64,000 nucleotides of DNA, from assembly GCF_013423485.1 (NCBI RefSeq), contig NZ_JABFFR010000001.1, positions 558,001 to 622,000 on the forward strand. Direction: 5' to 3'. Origin of the DNA: Azospirillum oleiclasticum. Its GTDB lineage: Bacteria; Pseudomonadota; Alphaproteobacteria; Azospirillales; Azospirillaceae. A program made the translations under genes and the position numbers. Below are positions 52,770 through 62,158 of this stretch, piece by piece; position 1 is the first letter of the stretch, and each line of letters opens with the position of its first letter. Under the pieces are notes generated by a model. The model did no database searches, was not told the origin of the DNA, and worked only from the letters and a program-made list of their open reading frames with translations.

Positions 52770-54449
52770 TCAGTTGCCGACCACCATGGCGGTGAAGGGC
52801 CACACATAGGCTTGCAGCATCACCAGACCGCCGATCAGGCAGGCCAGCGCGATGGAGTGCCAGAAGACGTAGCGCAGGATCGTGCCCTCATGGCCGTGCC
52901 ACTTGGTGGCGACGGCAGCCACCACGATGCTCTGCGCGTCGATCATCTTGCCCATCACACCGCCCGAGCTGTTGGCCGCGGCCATCAGCGTCGGGTTCAG
53001 GCCGAGCTGCTCCGCCGACACCCGCTGCAGGCTGCCGAACAGCACGTTCGACGCGGTGTCCGACCCGGTCAGCGCCACGCCCAGCCAGCCCAGCAGGGTG
53101 CCGAAGAACGGGTAGAGGAAACCGGTGTTGGCGAAGGCGAGACCGAGCGTGGTGTCCAGCCCCGAGTAGCGGGTGGTGAAGCCCAGCGCCAGCATGGCGG
53201 CGATGGTCAGCAGCGAGTAACGGATGACGTACAGCGTGCGGCCATAGGTCTTCAGCATGCCCAGCGGCGTGTAGCCCATCAGGAAGCCGGAGATGATGGC
53301 GGCGATGAAGATGCCGGTGCCGGTCGCCGACAGCAGGTTCAGCGTGTAGACGGCGGCTTCGGCGTGCGGCTTCGGCACCACCGGCGGCACGCGCTGGATC
53401 ATCTGGTGCAGGCCGTCGATGGGGTACTTGAAGATCCAGATCCCGTCGAGGAAGGTCTTCACCTGCGGGATGCCCCAGATGAAGACGAGCACGCTGAGGA
53501 TCACCCACGGCATCCAGGCGCGCCGCACCTCGGCGGCGGTGTAGCCGTGCGCCCCCTTGGCCTCCGGCGGGCTGACCGCGGCGCCGACGCTGCCGCCGGA
53601 CACCGCCATGGTGCCGTCGACCGACGTCCAGATGGTGGCGGGGCTCCAGGTCTTGAGGAACAGGGTCAGCGCACCGAGCGACACGATGGCGGCGATCACG
53701 TCCACCAGCCAGGGGCCGTGGAAGTTCGACACCAGGAACTGCGGGACCGCGAAGGTGACGCCGGCCACCAGGATCGCCGGCCAGATCTGCAGCGCGCCGC
53801 GGAAGCCGACGAAGGCCACGATCAGCCAGAACGGCACGACGATGGAGAAGAGCGGAAGCTGGCGCCCGATCATCGCCGACAGGTCGAGCAGCGGCAGCCC
53901 GGTCACCGCGGCCAGCGCGATCACCGGCGTGCCCAGCGCGCCGTAGGCGACGGGTGCCGTGTTGGCGATCAGCGACAGGCCGGACGCCGCCAGCGGCGAG
54001 AAGCCCAGCCCGATCAGCATGGCGCCGGTCACCGCCACCGGCGTGCCGAAGCCCGCCGCACCCTCGAAGAAGGCGCCGAAGCAGAAGGCGATGAGCAGCA
54101 GCTGGAGGCGCCGGTCGTTGGTGATGCCGGTGATGCTTTCCTGCAGGATCTTGAACTGACCCTTCTGCTCGGTCAGGTGATACAGGAAGATGATGTTGAG
54201 GACGATCCAGCCGATCGGCAGGAGGCCGTAGGCGGCGCCGTACAGCGCCGTCTTGCTGGCCATCGCCAGCGGCATGCCGAAGGCGGCGACCGCGGCGGTG
54301 AGCGCCACGGCAAGGCCCAGCAGGGCCGCCAGATGCGCCTTCATGTGGAAGATGCCGAGCCCGCCCAGCATCACCAGCACCGGCAGTGCGGCGATGAAGG
54401 TCGACAGCCACATGTTGTTGAACGGGTCGTAAATCTGCGACCAGACCAT
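52770..54449 (-). CDS. lctP: L-lactate permease
   Basis: Inner-membrane lactate:proton symporter of 559 residues (LctP/LldP family), importing lactate and related hydroxy acids. About 13-14 membrane segments are visible. Diagnostic stretches are FCFGAFFEGAAGFGTPVAVT and, near the end, TGSDTASNVLFGSLQRVSAE and AANSSGGVMGKMIDAQSIVV. The ATG at 54449 has GGAGGAG 5 nt upstream. It opens the lctP-lutABC operon and is divergent from a FadR-type regulator over 219 bp. Confidence 0.96.
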   Translation of the reverse strand: MVWSQIYDPFNNMWLSTFIAALPVLVMLGGLGIFHMKAHLAALLGLAVALTAAVAAFGMPLAMASKTALYGAAYGLLPIGWIVLNIIFLYHLTEQKGQFKILQESITGITNDRRLQLLLIAFCFGAFFEGAAGFGTPVAVTGAMLIGLGFSPLAASGLSLIANTAPVAYGALGTPVIALAAVTGLPLLDLSAMIGRQLPLFSIVVPFWLIVAFVGFRGALQIWPAILVAGVTFAVPQFLVSNFHGPWLVDVIAAIVSLGALTLFLKTWSPATIWTSVDGTMAVSGGSVGAAVSPPEAKGAHGYTAAEVRRAWMPWVILSVLVFIWGIPQVKTFLDGIWIFKYPIDGLHQMIQRVPPVVPKPHAEAAVYTLNLLSATGTGIFIAAIISGFLMGYTPLGMLKTYGRTLYVIRYSLLTIAAMLALGFTTRYSGLDTTLGLAFANTGFLYPFFGTLLGWLGVALTGSDTASNVLFGSLQRVSAEQLGLNPTLMAAANSSGGVMGKMIDAQSIVVAAVATKWHGHEGTILRYVFWHSIALACLIGGLVMLQAYVWPFTAMVVGN

Positions 54450-54552
54450 GCAATCTCCTCCGTCCGCCCGGTCGCCGACACACCCCCGCCAGCCCCCCTT
54501 GCGGGAGGTTGGGCATCCCGCGTCGGCGCGGGCGATGTTCATTGGATGGCGG

Positions 54553-54573
54553 TTGGATAAATTATTTTACCAA
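54553..54573. promoter_or_regulatory. Candidate operator in the lctP/lldR gap
   Basis: In an unusually AT-rich patch between the divergent genes, TTGG and CCAA half-sites stand 13 bp apart as an imperfect inverted repeat with AAA/TTT inside. FadR-type GntR regulators such as LldR bind TGG-ACCA type palindromes, so this is a plausible site, about 95-115 bp from both starts. Confidence 0.45.
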
Positions 54574-54668
54574 GACTGGCAACGGGAAAAATATTTCACA
54601 CGGACAGTCTGTGGACGAACCCGTGCTCCACGGTTATGGTTGCGCTGTGGGGATGGATCTGACGGGCC

Positions 54669-55445
54669 ATGACAGGAACGATACGACCGGCCAAGCTCTC
54701 CGACGCGATCGCGGAGCATCTGGAAGCGCTGATCCTCGACGGCGTGCTGCGCCCGGGCGAGAAGCTGCTGCCCGAGCGCGACTTGGCGCTGAAGCTCGAC
54801 GTCTCCCGCCCGTCGCTGCGCGATGCGCTGGCCAAGCTGGAGGAGCGGGGGCTTCTGGTGACCGGGCGTGGTGGCACCCACGTCGCCCGCTTCCTGTCCG
54901 GCATCACCGACCCTCTGGCCGCCATCCTGCACGCCCGGCCCGAAACCACCTTCGACTATTTCGAGTTCCGGACGGCGCTGGAGGGGCTGGCCGCCGGCCT
55001 CGCCGCCGAACGGGCCAACGACCTCGACCGGGACGCGATCCGCGCCATCGCCGCCCGCATGCGGGCCGCCCACGCCAAGGGCGACCCGACGGAGGAGGCC
55101 GACTGCGACGCCGACCTGCACCTCGCCCTGTACGAGGCGGCGCACAACGTGGTGATCCTGCACGTGATGCGGGCGATGTCCGACATGCTGCGGCAGGACG
55201 TGTTCTTCAACCGGACGGAGCTGTTCGTGCGGCCGGGCGTGCGCGACCTGCTGCTCGACCAGCACCTCGCCATCGCCGATGCCGTCCTGGCTGGTGACGC
55301 CGCGGCGGCGCGCACCCATTCGGAAGCCCACATCACCTTCACCGCCGGCACCCTGCGCGATATCCGCGCGGAGGAGGCGCGGCGCGAGGTGTCGCTGCGC
55401 CGGATCGGGCGGGCGGAGCTGGTGGACGAGGGGACGTCGAAATAG
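54669..55445 (+). CDS. lldR: FadR/GntR-family regulator of lactate use
   Basis: Regulator of 258 residues. The N-terminal winged helix (about 8-72) has EALILDGVLRPGEKLLPERD and VSRPSLRDALAKLEERGLLV. The C-terminal FCD domain (about 90-240) keeps the metal-site pattern D-x3-H in DADLHLAL and later histidines in DQHLAIADAV and SEAHITF. LldR/PdhR-type regulators release DNA on binding lactate. Placement opposite lctP-lutABC supports that role. The gene symbol is by context and similarity. Confidence 0.88.
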   Translation: MTGTIRPAKLSDAIAEHLEALILDGVLRPGEKLLPERDLALKLDVSRPSLRDALAKLEERGLLVTGRGGTHVARFLSGITDPLAAILHARPETTFDYFEFRTALEGLAAGLAAERANDLDRDAIRAIAARMRAAHAKGDPTEEADCDADLHLALYEAAHNVVILHVMRAMSDMLRQDVFFNRTELFVRPGVRDLLLDQHLAIADAVLAGDAAAARTHSEAHITFTAGTLRDIRAEEARREVSLRRIGRAELVDEGTSK

Positions 55446-55497
55446 GCGTGGCGGACCCCATGTTCCTGCGACAACGAACATCGCAGGGAGCGACGCC

Positions 55498-56613
55498 ATG
55501 CCGACCAGCCCCACGACGTTGACACGCCGCGCCGCGATCGGCATTGCGCTCGCCACGCCGCTGGCCGCGCGGACGGCACTGGCGCAGTCGCACCAGCACC
55601 ATGGTGCTCCGTTCCAGACGCTCCAGGGGAACAGGGTGGACGCGCTGACCGAGCAGCAGCTTGGGCAGCGGGTGGTGGAGAGCCCCGCCCCGAAAGGTCC
55701 GCCGGGCCGCTGGGAGGAACGGGCACGCCTTCCGCTTCCCCGCAGCGAGATGGCCTGGGCGACAGCGTGGCAGGACCGCATGCATGTGGTCGGCGGCTAT
55801 GGCGATGGGCGGGTGAACCGCGCCTATCACCATCTCTACGATCCCAAGGACGACCGCTGGCACGAGGCGGCGCCCCTGCCGCGCGGGGCCAACCATGTGG
55901 CAGTGGTGGCGGAGGCCGGGCGGCTCTACGCGTTGGGCGGGTTCACCGAGCAGAACCGCACGCCCGACGCCAACGCCTATGTCTACGAGATCGGGGAGGA
56001 CCGCTGGCGTGCCATCGCCCCGCTGCCGCGGGAACGGGGCGCGGCGTCGGCGGTGGCGCTCGGCGGGCGCATCCATCTGATCGGCGGCGCCTCCGGCCCG
56101 ACCGACGAGCGGGCGAGCGTCGGATGGCACGAAGCCTACGACATCGCCGGTGACCGGTGGGAGCGTCGCAAGCCCCTTCCGGCCGCCCGCGATCACGCCG
56201 GCGCCGTTGCCTGGGACGGGCGCATCCATGTGATCGGTGGACGCTTCAACACCTTCGAGTACAACACGGGCCTGCACCATGTGTATCTGCCCGGCCGCGA
56301 CACATGGGAGCTGCGCGCGCCGCTGCCGACACCGCGCTCCGGTCACGGGCTGGTGGTGCTGAAGGGGCGCTTCTACGCCATGGGCGGGGAGCAGCGCGAT
56401 TATGTGGACGGCCGTGCCGCCGACCGTGTCTTCGGCGTGATGGAAAGCTACGACCCCGGTGCCGACACCTGGCAGAGCCACGCCCCCATGTCCACCCCGC
56501 GGCACGGGCTGGGCGCGGCGCTGCTGGGCGACTGGATCCACGTGGCGGGCGGCGGTCCGATCGTCGGCGGCAGCACGCAATCGGCGATCCATGAGGCGTT
56601 CACGCTGGGTTGA
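55498..56613 (+). CDS. Exported Kelch-repeat protein
   Basis: Protein of 371 residues with a twin-arginine-like signal (TLTRRAAIGIALATPLAART). About six Kelch blades follow, each with a GG pair and a distant Trp: HVVGGYGDGRVNRAYHHLYD with DDRWHEAAPLP, then LYALGGFTEQN with EDRWRAIAPLP, IHLIGGASGP with GDRWERRKPLP, and IHVIGGRFNTF with RDTWELRAPLP. This makes a beta propeller in the periplasm. No catalytic residues as in galactose oxidase or sialate mutarotase (NanM) can be assigned with confidence. It stands alone, 52 bp after lldR. Confidence 0.87.
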   Translation: MPTSPTTLTRRAAIGIALATPLAARTALAQSHQHHGAPFQTLQGNRVDALTEQQLGQRVVESPAPKGPPGRWEERARLPLPRSEMAWATAWQDRMHVVGGYGDGRVNRAYHHLYDPKDDRWHEAAPLPRGANHVAVVAEAGRLYALGGFTEQNRTPDANAYVYEIGEDRWRAIAPLPRERGAASAVALGGRIHLIGGASGPTDERASVGWHEAYDIAGDRWERRKPLPAARDHAGAVAWDGRIHVIGGRFNTFEYNTGLHHVYLPGRDTWELRAPLPTPRSGHGLVVLKGRFYAMGGEQRDYVDGRAADRVFGVMESYDPGADTWQSHAPMSTPRHGLGAALLGDWIHVAGGGPIVGGSTQSAIHEAFTLG

Positions 56614-56672
56614 ACCGGGCGCGCAGGTTCGCCGATGGACGAAACCCGGCGCCTGCGCTAAGCAGCGGCATC

Positions 56673-57581
56673 ATGACCGACCATGCCCTGACCCGCCCGC
56701 CCGCCGAGATCCGCCGCGCCACCGCCGTGGGCGGTATCGCCATCGTCCTGTGGTCCACGCTGGCGCTGTTCGCGACGCTGGCGGCGGCGATTCCGCCGTT
56801 CCAGCTCGTCGCCATGTCCTTCGGCATCGCCTTCGTCGTCGGCACCGCGGCCGGGGCGGCGCTGGGCCGCGATGTGGTCGGGGCGCTGCGGCAGCCGCCG
56901 GCGGTGTGGCTGCTGGGGGTGGGCGGGCTGTTCGGCTACCACTTCTTCTATTTCCTGGCCTTCCAGCTCGCCCCTGGCGCGGCGGTCGAGGTCAATCTGC
57001 TGAACTACCTGTGGCCGCTGCTGATCGTGCTGTTCTCGGCGCTGCTGCCGGGGGAGCGGCTGCGGCGCGGCCATGTGCTGGGGGCGCTGGCCGGGCTCGC
57101 CGGCACGGCGCTGATCGTTCTGGGCCGCGGAACCGGTGGCGTCAGCGTGGAGGCGGCGAACCTGCCGGGCTACCTGTCGGCGGCCACCTGCGCCGTCACC
57201 TGGGCCGCCTATTCCGTGCTGTCGCGGCGCTTCGGCGACGTGCCGACCGAGGCGGTGGGCGGTTTCTGCCTTGCCACCTCCATCCTCTCGGGCCTCTGCC
57301 ATCTGCTGTTCGAGACGACGGCGGTGCCGACGGGGACGGAGTGGCTGATCGTCATTCTGATGGGAATCGGCCCGGTGGGGGCCGCCTTCTTCGTGTGGGA
57401 CCATGGGGTCAAGCGCGGCGACATCCGGGCGCTGGGCGCGCTGTCCTACGCCACGCCGCTGCTGTCCACCTTCCTGCTGATCCTGTTCGGTGACCGCGCC
57501 GGGGGGTGGAGCGTGTGGGTGGCCTGCGCGCTGATCATTGGTGGTGCCGTGCTGGCCAGCCGGGACGTGTTGCGGCGCTGA
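56673..57581 (+). CDS. EamA/DMT-family transporter
   Basis: Inner-membrane drug/metabolite transporter of 302 residues with ten membrane segments in two EamA halves: LWSTLALFATLAAAIPPFQL starts the first, and LSAATCAVTWAAYSVLSRRF the second. Substrates are usually amino acids, nucleosides or drugs and cannot be told from sequence. The ATG at 56673 gives the normal short cytoplasmic start. It is read rightwards, 59 bp after the Kelch gene and 52 bp before the ABC transporter gene. Confidence 0.9.
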   Translation: MTDHALTRPPAEIRRATAVGGIAIVLWSTLALFATLAAAIPPFQLVAMSFGIAFVVGTAAGAALGRDVVGALRQPPAVWLLGVGGLFGYHFFYFLAFQLAPGAAVEVNLLNYLWPLLIVLFSALLPGERLRRGHVLGALAGLAGTALIVLGRGTGGVSVEAANLPGYLSAATCAVTWAAYSVLSRRFGDVPTEAVGGFCLATSILSGLCHLLFETTAVPTGTEWLIVILMGIGPVGAAFFVWDHGVKRGDIRALGALSYATPLLSTFLLILFGDRAGGWSVWVACALIIGGAVLASRDVLRR

Positions 57582-57633
57582 ACGCGGAGGTTCATAACTC
57601 CTTCGTCGTAAGCCGGAATCCGGAGCGCGCCGC

Positions 57634-59382
57634 ATGAGCCGCATCGCCACCACCAGAGCGTTCTTCCGGGATCTGTGGACGCTGACCCGTCCCTACTGGT
57701 CGTCGGAGGAGCGCTGGGCCGCCCGCGGCCTGCTTGCCGTGATCATCCTGCTGAATCTCGGGCAGGTCTATCTGAACGTCCTGTTCAACGCCTGGAACAA
57801 CGACTTCTACAACGCCTTGCAGGAAAAGAACGAGGCGGAGTATTCCAGTCAGCTTCTCTACTTCACGGTTCTGGCGACGATCTTCATCGCGGTCGCGGTG
57901 TACAACCTCTATCTCAACCAGATGCTCCAGATCCGCTGGCGGCGTTGGCTGACCGACCGCTATCTGAAGGACTGGCTGGCCGGGCAGACCTACTATCGGC
58001 TCCAATTCGCCGGGCAGACGACCGACAACCCCGACCAGCGCATCGCCGACGACCTGCGCCTTTTCGTGGCCTACACGCTGACGCTGACGCTGGGCTTCCT
58101 GTCCAACACGGTCAACCTCGTCTCCTTCCTCGGCATCCTGTGGGCGCTGTCGGGGCCGCTGGCGGTGCCGCTGTTCGGGCACGAGGTCGAGATCCCCGGC
58201 TACATGGTCTGGGTCGCCGTCATCTACGCGCTGGCCGGCAGCGTGCTGACGCACCTGATCGGAAGGCCGCTGGCGCGGCTGAACTTCGACCAGCAGCGCT
58301 ACGAGGCGGATTTCCGCTTCTCCCTGATCCGCCTGCGCGAGAACGCGGAGGGCGTGGCGCTGCATGGCGGCGAGGCGCAGGAACAGCGCGGCTTCGCGGA
58401 GCGCTTCGGCCATGTGGTCGCCAACTGGTGGTCGATCATGCGCACGCAGAAGCGGCTGACCTGGTTCACCAGCGGCTATGGGCAGGTGGCGATCATCTTC
58501 CCCTTCGTCGTCGGTGCGCCGCGCTATTTCGCGGGGCAAATCCAGCTTGGCGGGCTGATGCAGATCTCGTCGACCTTCGGGCAGGTGCAGGAAAGCCTGT
58601 CGTGGTTCATCTCCGCCTATGTCAGCCTGACCGAGTGGAAGGCGACGGTGGACCGGCTGATCGGCTTCCACCGGGCCGTCGCCGCGGTGCAGGCGGCCAG
58701 CCGCTTCGACGCTGGCGTGGCGCGGGTGCGCGGCGAGCGGCCGGAGCTGGAACTGAAGGGACTGACGCTGACGCTGCCGCTCGACCGCCGGCCGCTGGTG
58801 CACGCCGATCTGACGGTCGCGCCCGGCGAGCGGGTGCTGGTGACGGGCGCGTCGGGGTCGGGCAAGAGCACGCTGTTCCGCGCCATCGCCGGCATCTGGC
58901 CCTTCGGCGCCGGCACGGTGCGGCTGCCGGCGTCCGGTGCGGCGATGTTCCTGCCGCAGAAGCCCTACATGCCCATCGGCAGCCTGGCCGCCGCCGTCAC
59001 CTACCCCGACTCCGCCGACGCCGTTCCGGCCGAGACGGTGCGCGCGGCACTGGACGCGGTTGGGATGGGCGCCATGGCCGACCGGCTCGACGAGCAGGAC
59101 CATTGGGGGCAGCGCCTGTCCGGCGGCGAGCAGCAGCGCATCGCCTTCGCCCGCGTGCTGCTGCACCGCCCCGCCTGGCTGTTCATGGACGAGGCCACCT
59201 CGGCCTGCGACCCGGAGACGGAGGCGCGCCTCTACGGCCTGCTGCGCGAGCGGCTGCCCGGCACGACCGTCGTCAGCATCGGCCACCGCACCAGCCTGAC
59301 CGCCTTCCACGACCGCCTGCTGACCGTCCGCCGCGACGCGGGCGGGGTGGGGGAGCTGGTGCCGGCGGCGACCGCGGCGTAA
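57634..59382 (+). CDS. ABC transporter, fused permease/ATPase (SbmA/BacA-like, YddA type)
   Basis: Fused ABC half-transporter of 582 residues. The membrane part (about 20-330) is the SbmA/BacA-like ABC_membrane_2 domain, recognisable by LNVLFNAWNNDFYNALQEKN and QIRWRRWLTDRYLKDWLAGQ. The ATPase (about 370-570) has Walker A GASGSGKST (about 405), signature LSGGEQQR (about 495) and Walker B WLFMDEATSA. BacA and SbmA take up peptide antibiotics and matter in host interaction; this ATPase-bearing version is the YddA/long-chain acyl type. The true substrate is unknown. Confidence 0.92.
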   Translation: MSRIATTRAFFRDLWTLTRPYWSSEERWAARGLLAVIILLNLGQVYLNVLFNAWNNDFYNALQEKNEAEYSSQLLYFTVLATIFIAVAVYNLYLNQMLQIRWRRWLTDRYLKDWLAGQTYYRLQFAGQTTDNPDQRIADDLRLFVAYTLTLTLGFLSNTVNLVSFLGILWALSGPLAVPLFGHEVEIPGYMVWVAVIYALAGSVLTHLIGRPLARLNFDQQRYEADFRFSLIRLRENAEGVALHGGEAQEQRGFAERFGHVVANWWSIMRTQKRLTWFTSGYGQVAIIFPFVVGAPRYFAGQIQLGGLMQISSTFGQVQESLSWFISAYVSLTEWKATVDRLIGFHRAVAAVQAASRFDAGVARVRGERPELELKGLTLTLPLDRRPLVHADLTVAPGERVLVTGASGSGKSTLFRAIAGIWPFGAGTVRLPASGAAMFLPQKPYMPIGSLAAAVTYPDSADAVPAETVRAALDAVGMGAMADRLDEQDHWGQRLSGGEQQRIAFARVLLHRPAWLFMDEATSACDPETEARLYGLLRERLPGTTVVSIGHRTSLTAFHDRLLTVRRDAGGVGELVPAATAA

Positions 59383-59385
59383 GCG

Positions 59386-59820
59386 TCAGGTCCCCGGCTC
59401 CCACCCTTCGGGCGCCAGGGTGAAGCCGGCGAACTCGAAGGCCGGAGCCACCGTGCAGCCGACCAGCGTCCAGTCCCCCAGCGAGCGGGCGGACTGCCAG
59501 GCGTTGGCGGGAACCGTGGCCTGGGGGCGCTGGCCGGCGGCGAAGTCGGTGCCGAGGACGTGACGCTCGATCGTCGCCGCGTCCTCCGAGATCGCCAGCT
59601 CCAGCGGAGCGCCGGCGTGCCAGTGCCAGCTCTCCACCGCGTCCACGCTGTGCCAGTGCGACCGTTCGCCGGCCCGGAGCAGGAAGAAGATCGCCGTCTT
59701 CGCCCCGCGGCCGCCGGAGGCCGGCATGTCCCGGAAGGTTTCCACATAGTGGCCGCCTTCCGGGTGGGGCTTCATGCCAAGCGTCGCGATGATGCCTTCG
59801 GGCGTCAGCGGTTCCGTCAT
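59386..59820 (-). CDS. Cupin family protein (DUF985)
   Basis: Cupin of 144 residues in the DUF985 (Cupin_5) group. It has the family lead LGMKPHPEGGHYVETFRD and the barrel stretches AIFFLLRAGERSHWHSVDAV and WHWHAGAPLELAIS, where the His and Glu residues would hold a metal. The end VAPAFEFAGFTLAPEGWEPG is typical. The ATG at 59820 has GGGAG 8 nt upstream, against a longer frame to 59871. It converges on the ABC transporter gene with 3 bp between stops and follows a GST gene on the same strand. Activity unknown. Confidence 0.9.
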   Translation of the reverse strand: MTEPLTPEGIIATLGMKPHPEGGHYVETFRDMPASGGRGAKTAIFFLLRAGERSHWHSVDAVESWHWHAGAPLELAISEDAATIERHVLGTDFAAGQRPQATVPANAWQSARSLGDWTLVGCTVAPAFEFAGFTLAPEGWEPGT

Positions 59821-59836
59821 GCCGTGCGCTCCCTTG

Positions 59837-60439
59837 TCAGGTCGGGGGTGCGGTGCGGCGGTAGCTGTCACGGGCCGAGACCGGCTCGAACCAGTGCGCC
59901 AGCGCCGGCCGCGTCTCCCGCCAGCCGAGATCGGCGAAGCGGAAATCGATGTAGCCGAGCGCCGCCGCCACCGCGATGGTGCCGATGGTCGGCGTTTCGC
60001 CGAGGCTGCCGGCTTCCGCTTCCAGCGCGTCGAGCGAGCGGAGCACGGCGGCGCGCTGGCGGTTCATCCACTTCTCCGACCGCTCACCGTCCGGACGCAC
60101 GCTTTCCAGCCGCAGCGCGACCGCCGCGTCGTTCAGCCCGTCGGCCAGCGCCTGGAGCCGCAGCGCCTTCCAGCGGTCGGGGCCCACCGCCGGGAACAGC
60201 CGCGCGCCGTCGTGCAGGGTGTCCAGATACTCGCAGATGACCGGGCTGTCGAACAGGGTGGTGCCGTCGGCCAGGATCAGCGTCGGCACCTTGCTCAGCG
60301 GGTTGTCCTTGGGCAGGTCGGTCTCCGGCGACCAGGCGTCGGTCGGCTGCTTATCGATGGCCGACTCCAGCCCGCACTCGATCGCCACCATCATCACCTT
60401 GCGCACATAGGGTGACGTTGCGCTGTAGCGAAGTTTCAT
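59837..60439 (-). CDS. Glutathione S-transferase family protein
   Basis: Cytoplasmic GST-fold protein of 200 residues. The thioredoxin-like half (1-78) starts MKLRYSATSPYVRKVMMVAI with the Ser/Pro-Tyr active region, then KVPTLILADGTTLFDSPVIC for glutathione binding. The helical half runs to the end (ETPTIGTIAVAAALGYIDFR). This is the YfcF/YibF-like branch of small bacterial GSTs, which often detoxify electrophiles or reduce peroxides. It is 16 bp upstream of the cupin gene on the same strand. Confidence 0.92.
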   Translation of the reverse strand: MKLRYSATSPYVRKVMMVAIECGLESAIDKQPTDAWSPETDLPKDNPLSKVPTLILADGTTLFDSPVICEYLDTLHDGARLFPAVGPDRWKALRLQALADGLNDAAVALRLESVRPDGERSEKWMNRQRAAVLRSLDALEAEAGSLGETPTIGTIAVAAALGYIDFRFADLGWRETRPALAHWFEPVSARDSYRRTAPPT

Positions 60440-60555
60440 CGGTCCCTGTCTCCTACCTCTCCGTGCCGCCCCCAAGCGGGCCGCGGCAGTGTAGCGGATG
60501 GGCGGCGGCGGGCAACCCGTTCGCGGGACGCACCATCCTCCCGCCTCCATCGCCG

Positions 60556-61320
60556 TCAGCGGAATCCGTCCTTGCGGCGGCGCAGTTCGGCGAAAACCCG
60601 CCCAGGATCGGCGCCGGCCATGTCGATGGCCGCCTGCACTTGCGCGTCGTCGGCGCGCAGGAAGGGATTGGTGCGCCGTTCCTCGGCGATGGTGGAGGGA
60701 ATGGTCGGCTCGCCACGTTCGCGCATCGCCTTGATCGCCGCGAAGCGCCGCTGCAGTTCGTCGTTTTCAGGGTCCACCGTCACCGCGAAACGGGCGTTGG
60801 ACAGGGTGTATTCGTGCCCGCAATAGACGCGCGTGGCCTCGGGCAGGGCGCGCAAGGCGCGCAGCGAGCCCCACATCTGGGCCGCGGTGCCCTCGAACAG
60901 CCGGCCGCAGCCCAGCGCGAACAGCGTGTCGCCGCAGAACAGCGCCTCGGCGCCCTCGAACCAGAAGGCGATGTGCCCGACCGTGTGGCCGGGGGTGTCG
61001 ATCACCCGCGCGGTCTGGCCGCCGAACGCTGCCGTGTCGCCGTCGCCCAGCGTCACGTCCAGCTCCGGGATGCGGTGCGCGTCGGCGGCGGCGCCGATCA
61101 CCGTCGCGGCGTAGCGTGCCTTCAGCGCGGCGTTGCCGCCGATGTGGTCGTTGTGATGGTGGGTGTTGAGGATGTGGGTGAGGCGCCAGCCCCGCCGCTC
61201 CAGCGCCTCGACCACGGGTGCCGCGTCGCCGGGATCGACCACGCCCACGGCATCCGATTCCGGATCGCGCAGGAGGTAGACGTAATTGTCACTGAAGGCC
61301 GGAATCAGGTGGATCTCCAT
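60556..61320 (-). CDS. gloB: Hydroxyacylglutathione hydrolase (glyoxalase II)
   Basis: Metallo-beta-lactamase-fold enzyme of 254 residues that splits S-lactoylglutathione to lactate and glutathione, the second step of methylglyoxal detoxification. The metal motif THHHNDHIGG, then DTPGHTVGHIAFW, FCGDTLFALGCGRLFEG and YCGHEYTLSNARFA are all as in GloB. The C-terminal HAGH domain is present (TNPFLRADDAQVQAAI). Length is normal. It is divergent from a methyltransferase gene over 45 bp, a pairing common in alphaproteobacteria. Confidence 0.95.
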   Translation of the reverse strand: MEIHLIPAFSDNYVYLLRDPESDAVGVVDPGDAAPVVEALERRGWRLTHILNTHHHNDHIGGNAALKARYAATVIGAAADAHRIPELDVTLGDGDTAAFGGQTARVIDTPGHTVGHIAFWFEGAEALFCGDTLFALGCGRLFEGTAAQMWGSLRALRALPEATRVYCGHEYTLSNARFAVTVDPENDELQRRFAAIKAMRERGEPTIPSTIAEERRTNPFLRADDAQVQAAIDMAGADPGRVFAELRRRKDGFR

Positions 61321-61365
61321 GGCACGGGTCCCTTTCCGAGAATTTCATGCTAGTCTGCGACGATC

Positions 61366-62136
61366 ATGCACACGGACATCGTCGATCTGAGGGAATTTTA
61401 CCAGTCGAGCCTTGGGCAGGTCGCCCGCCGGATGATCCGCCGGCGGTTGCGCCTTCTCTGGCCCGATGTGCGTGGACAGATCGTGCTGGGCGTTGGTTAC
61501 GCCACCCCCTTCCTGCGGCCCTTCCGCGCCGAGGCGGACCGCGTGCTGGCGGTGATGCCGGCCGGGCAGGGGGTTACCTTCTGGCCGAAGGAGGGGCCGG
61601 GGCTGGTGGCGCTGGCCGAGGAGGGCGATCTTCCCTTCGCCGACATGTCGGTCGATCGTGTTCTCCTGGTGCACGGGCTGGAAGGGACGGAGCAGCTCCG
61701 TCCGATGATGCGGGAGATCTGGCGGGTGCTGGCCGGCGGCGGCCGGCTGCTGGTGGTGGTGCCCAACCGCCGCGGGCTGTGGGCGCGCGCGGACTGGACA
61801 CCTTTCGGTCACGGCTTTCCCTATTCCTCCTCCCAGCTCAAGCAGGTGCTGCGCGACACCATGTTCGTGCCGGAGCGATCTGCGCACGCGCTGTTCATCC
61901 CGCCGCTGCGCTCGCGCTTCCTGCTGACGACAGCCCCGGCGTGGGAGGAAGTGGGGGAGCGCTGGTTCAAGGCCTTCGCCGGCGTCACCATGATCGAGGC
62001 GTCGAAGCAGATCTTCGCCGGGGTCACGCGGCGGACGGTCCAGCCGGTCAAGCGCCGGCTGATCGTGCCGTTGCCGGGCGGTGCCGCCCCCGCCGCACGG
62101 CGCATCGCACCGCGCACCGCCCCGCGCACCGAATGA
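61366..62136 (+). CDS. Class I SAM-dependent methyltransferase-fold protein
   Basis: Protein of 256 residues with a methyltransferase type-11-like fold. It starts MHTDIVDLREFYQSSLGQVA. The SAM loop is degenerate, reading VLGVGYATPFLRPF, followed by DLPFADMSVDRVLLVHGLEG and the strand GGRLLVVVPNRRGLWARADW. The family is nearly always found beside gloB in alphaproteobacteria, as here, but its substrate has not been shown as far as I know. The C-terminus is basic and Pro/Ala-rich. The weak SAM loop leaves open whether it is an active enzyme. Confidence 0.88.
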   Translation: MHTDIVDLREFYQSSLGQVARRMIRRRLRLLWPDVRGQIVLGVGYATPFLRPFRAEADRVLAVMPAGQGVTFWPKEGPGLVALAEEGDLPFADMSVDRVLLVHGLEGTEQLRPMMREIWRVLAGGGRLLVVVPNRRGLWARADWTPFGHGFPYSSSQLKQVLRDTMFVPERSAHALFIPPLRSRFLLTTAPAWEEVGERWFKAFAGVTMIEASKQIFAGVTRRTVQPVKRRLIVPLPGGAAPAARRIAPRTAPRTE

Positions 62137-62158
62137 CGACTCGCATCCGGCGTCATCG

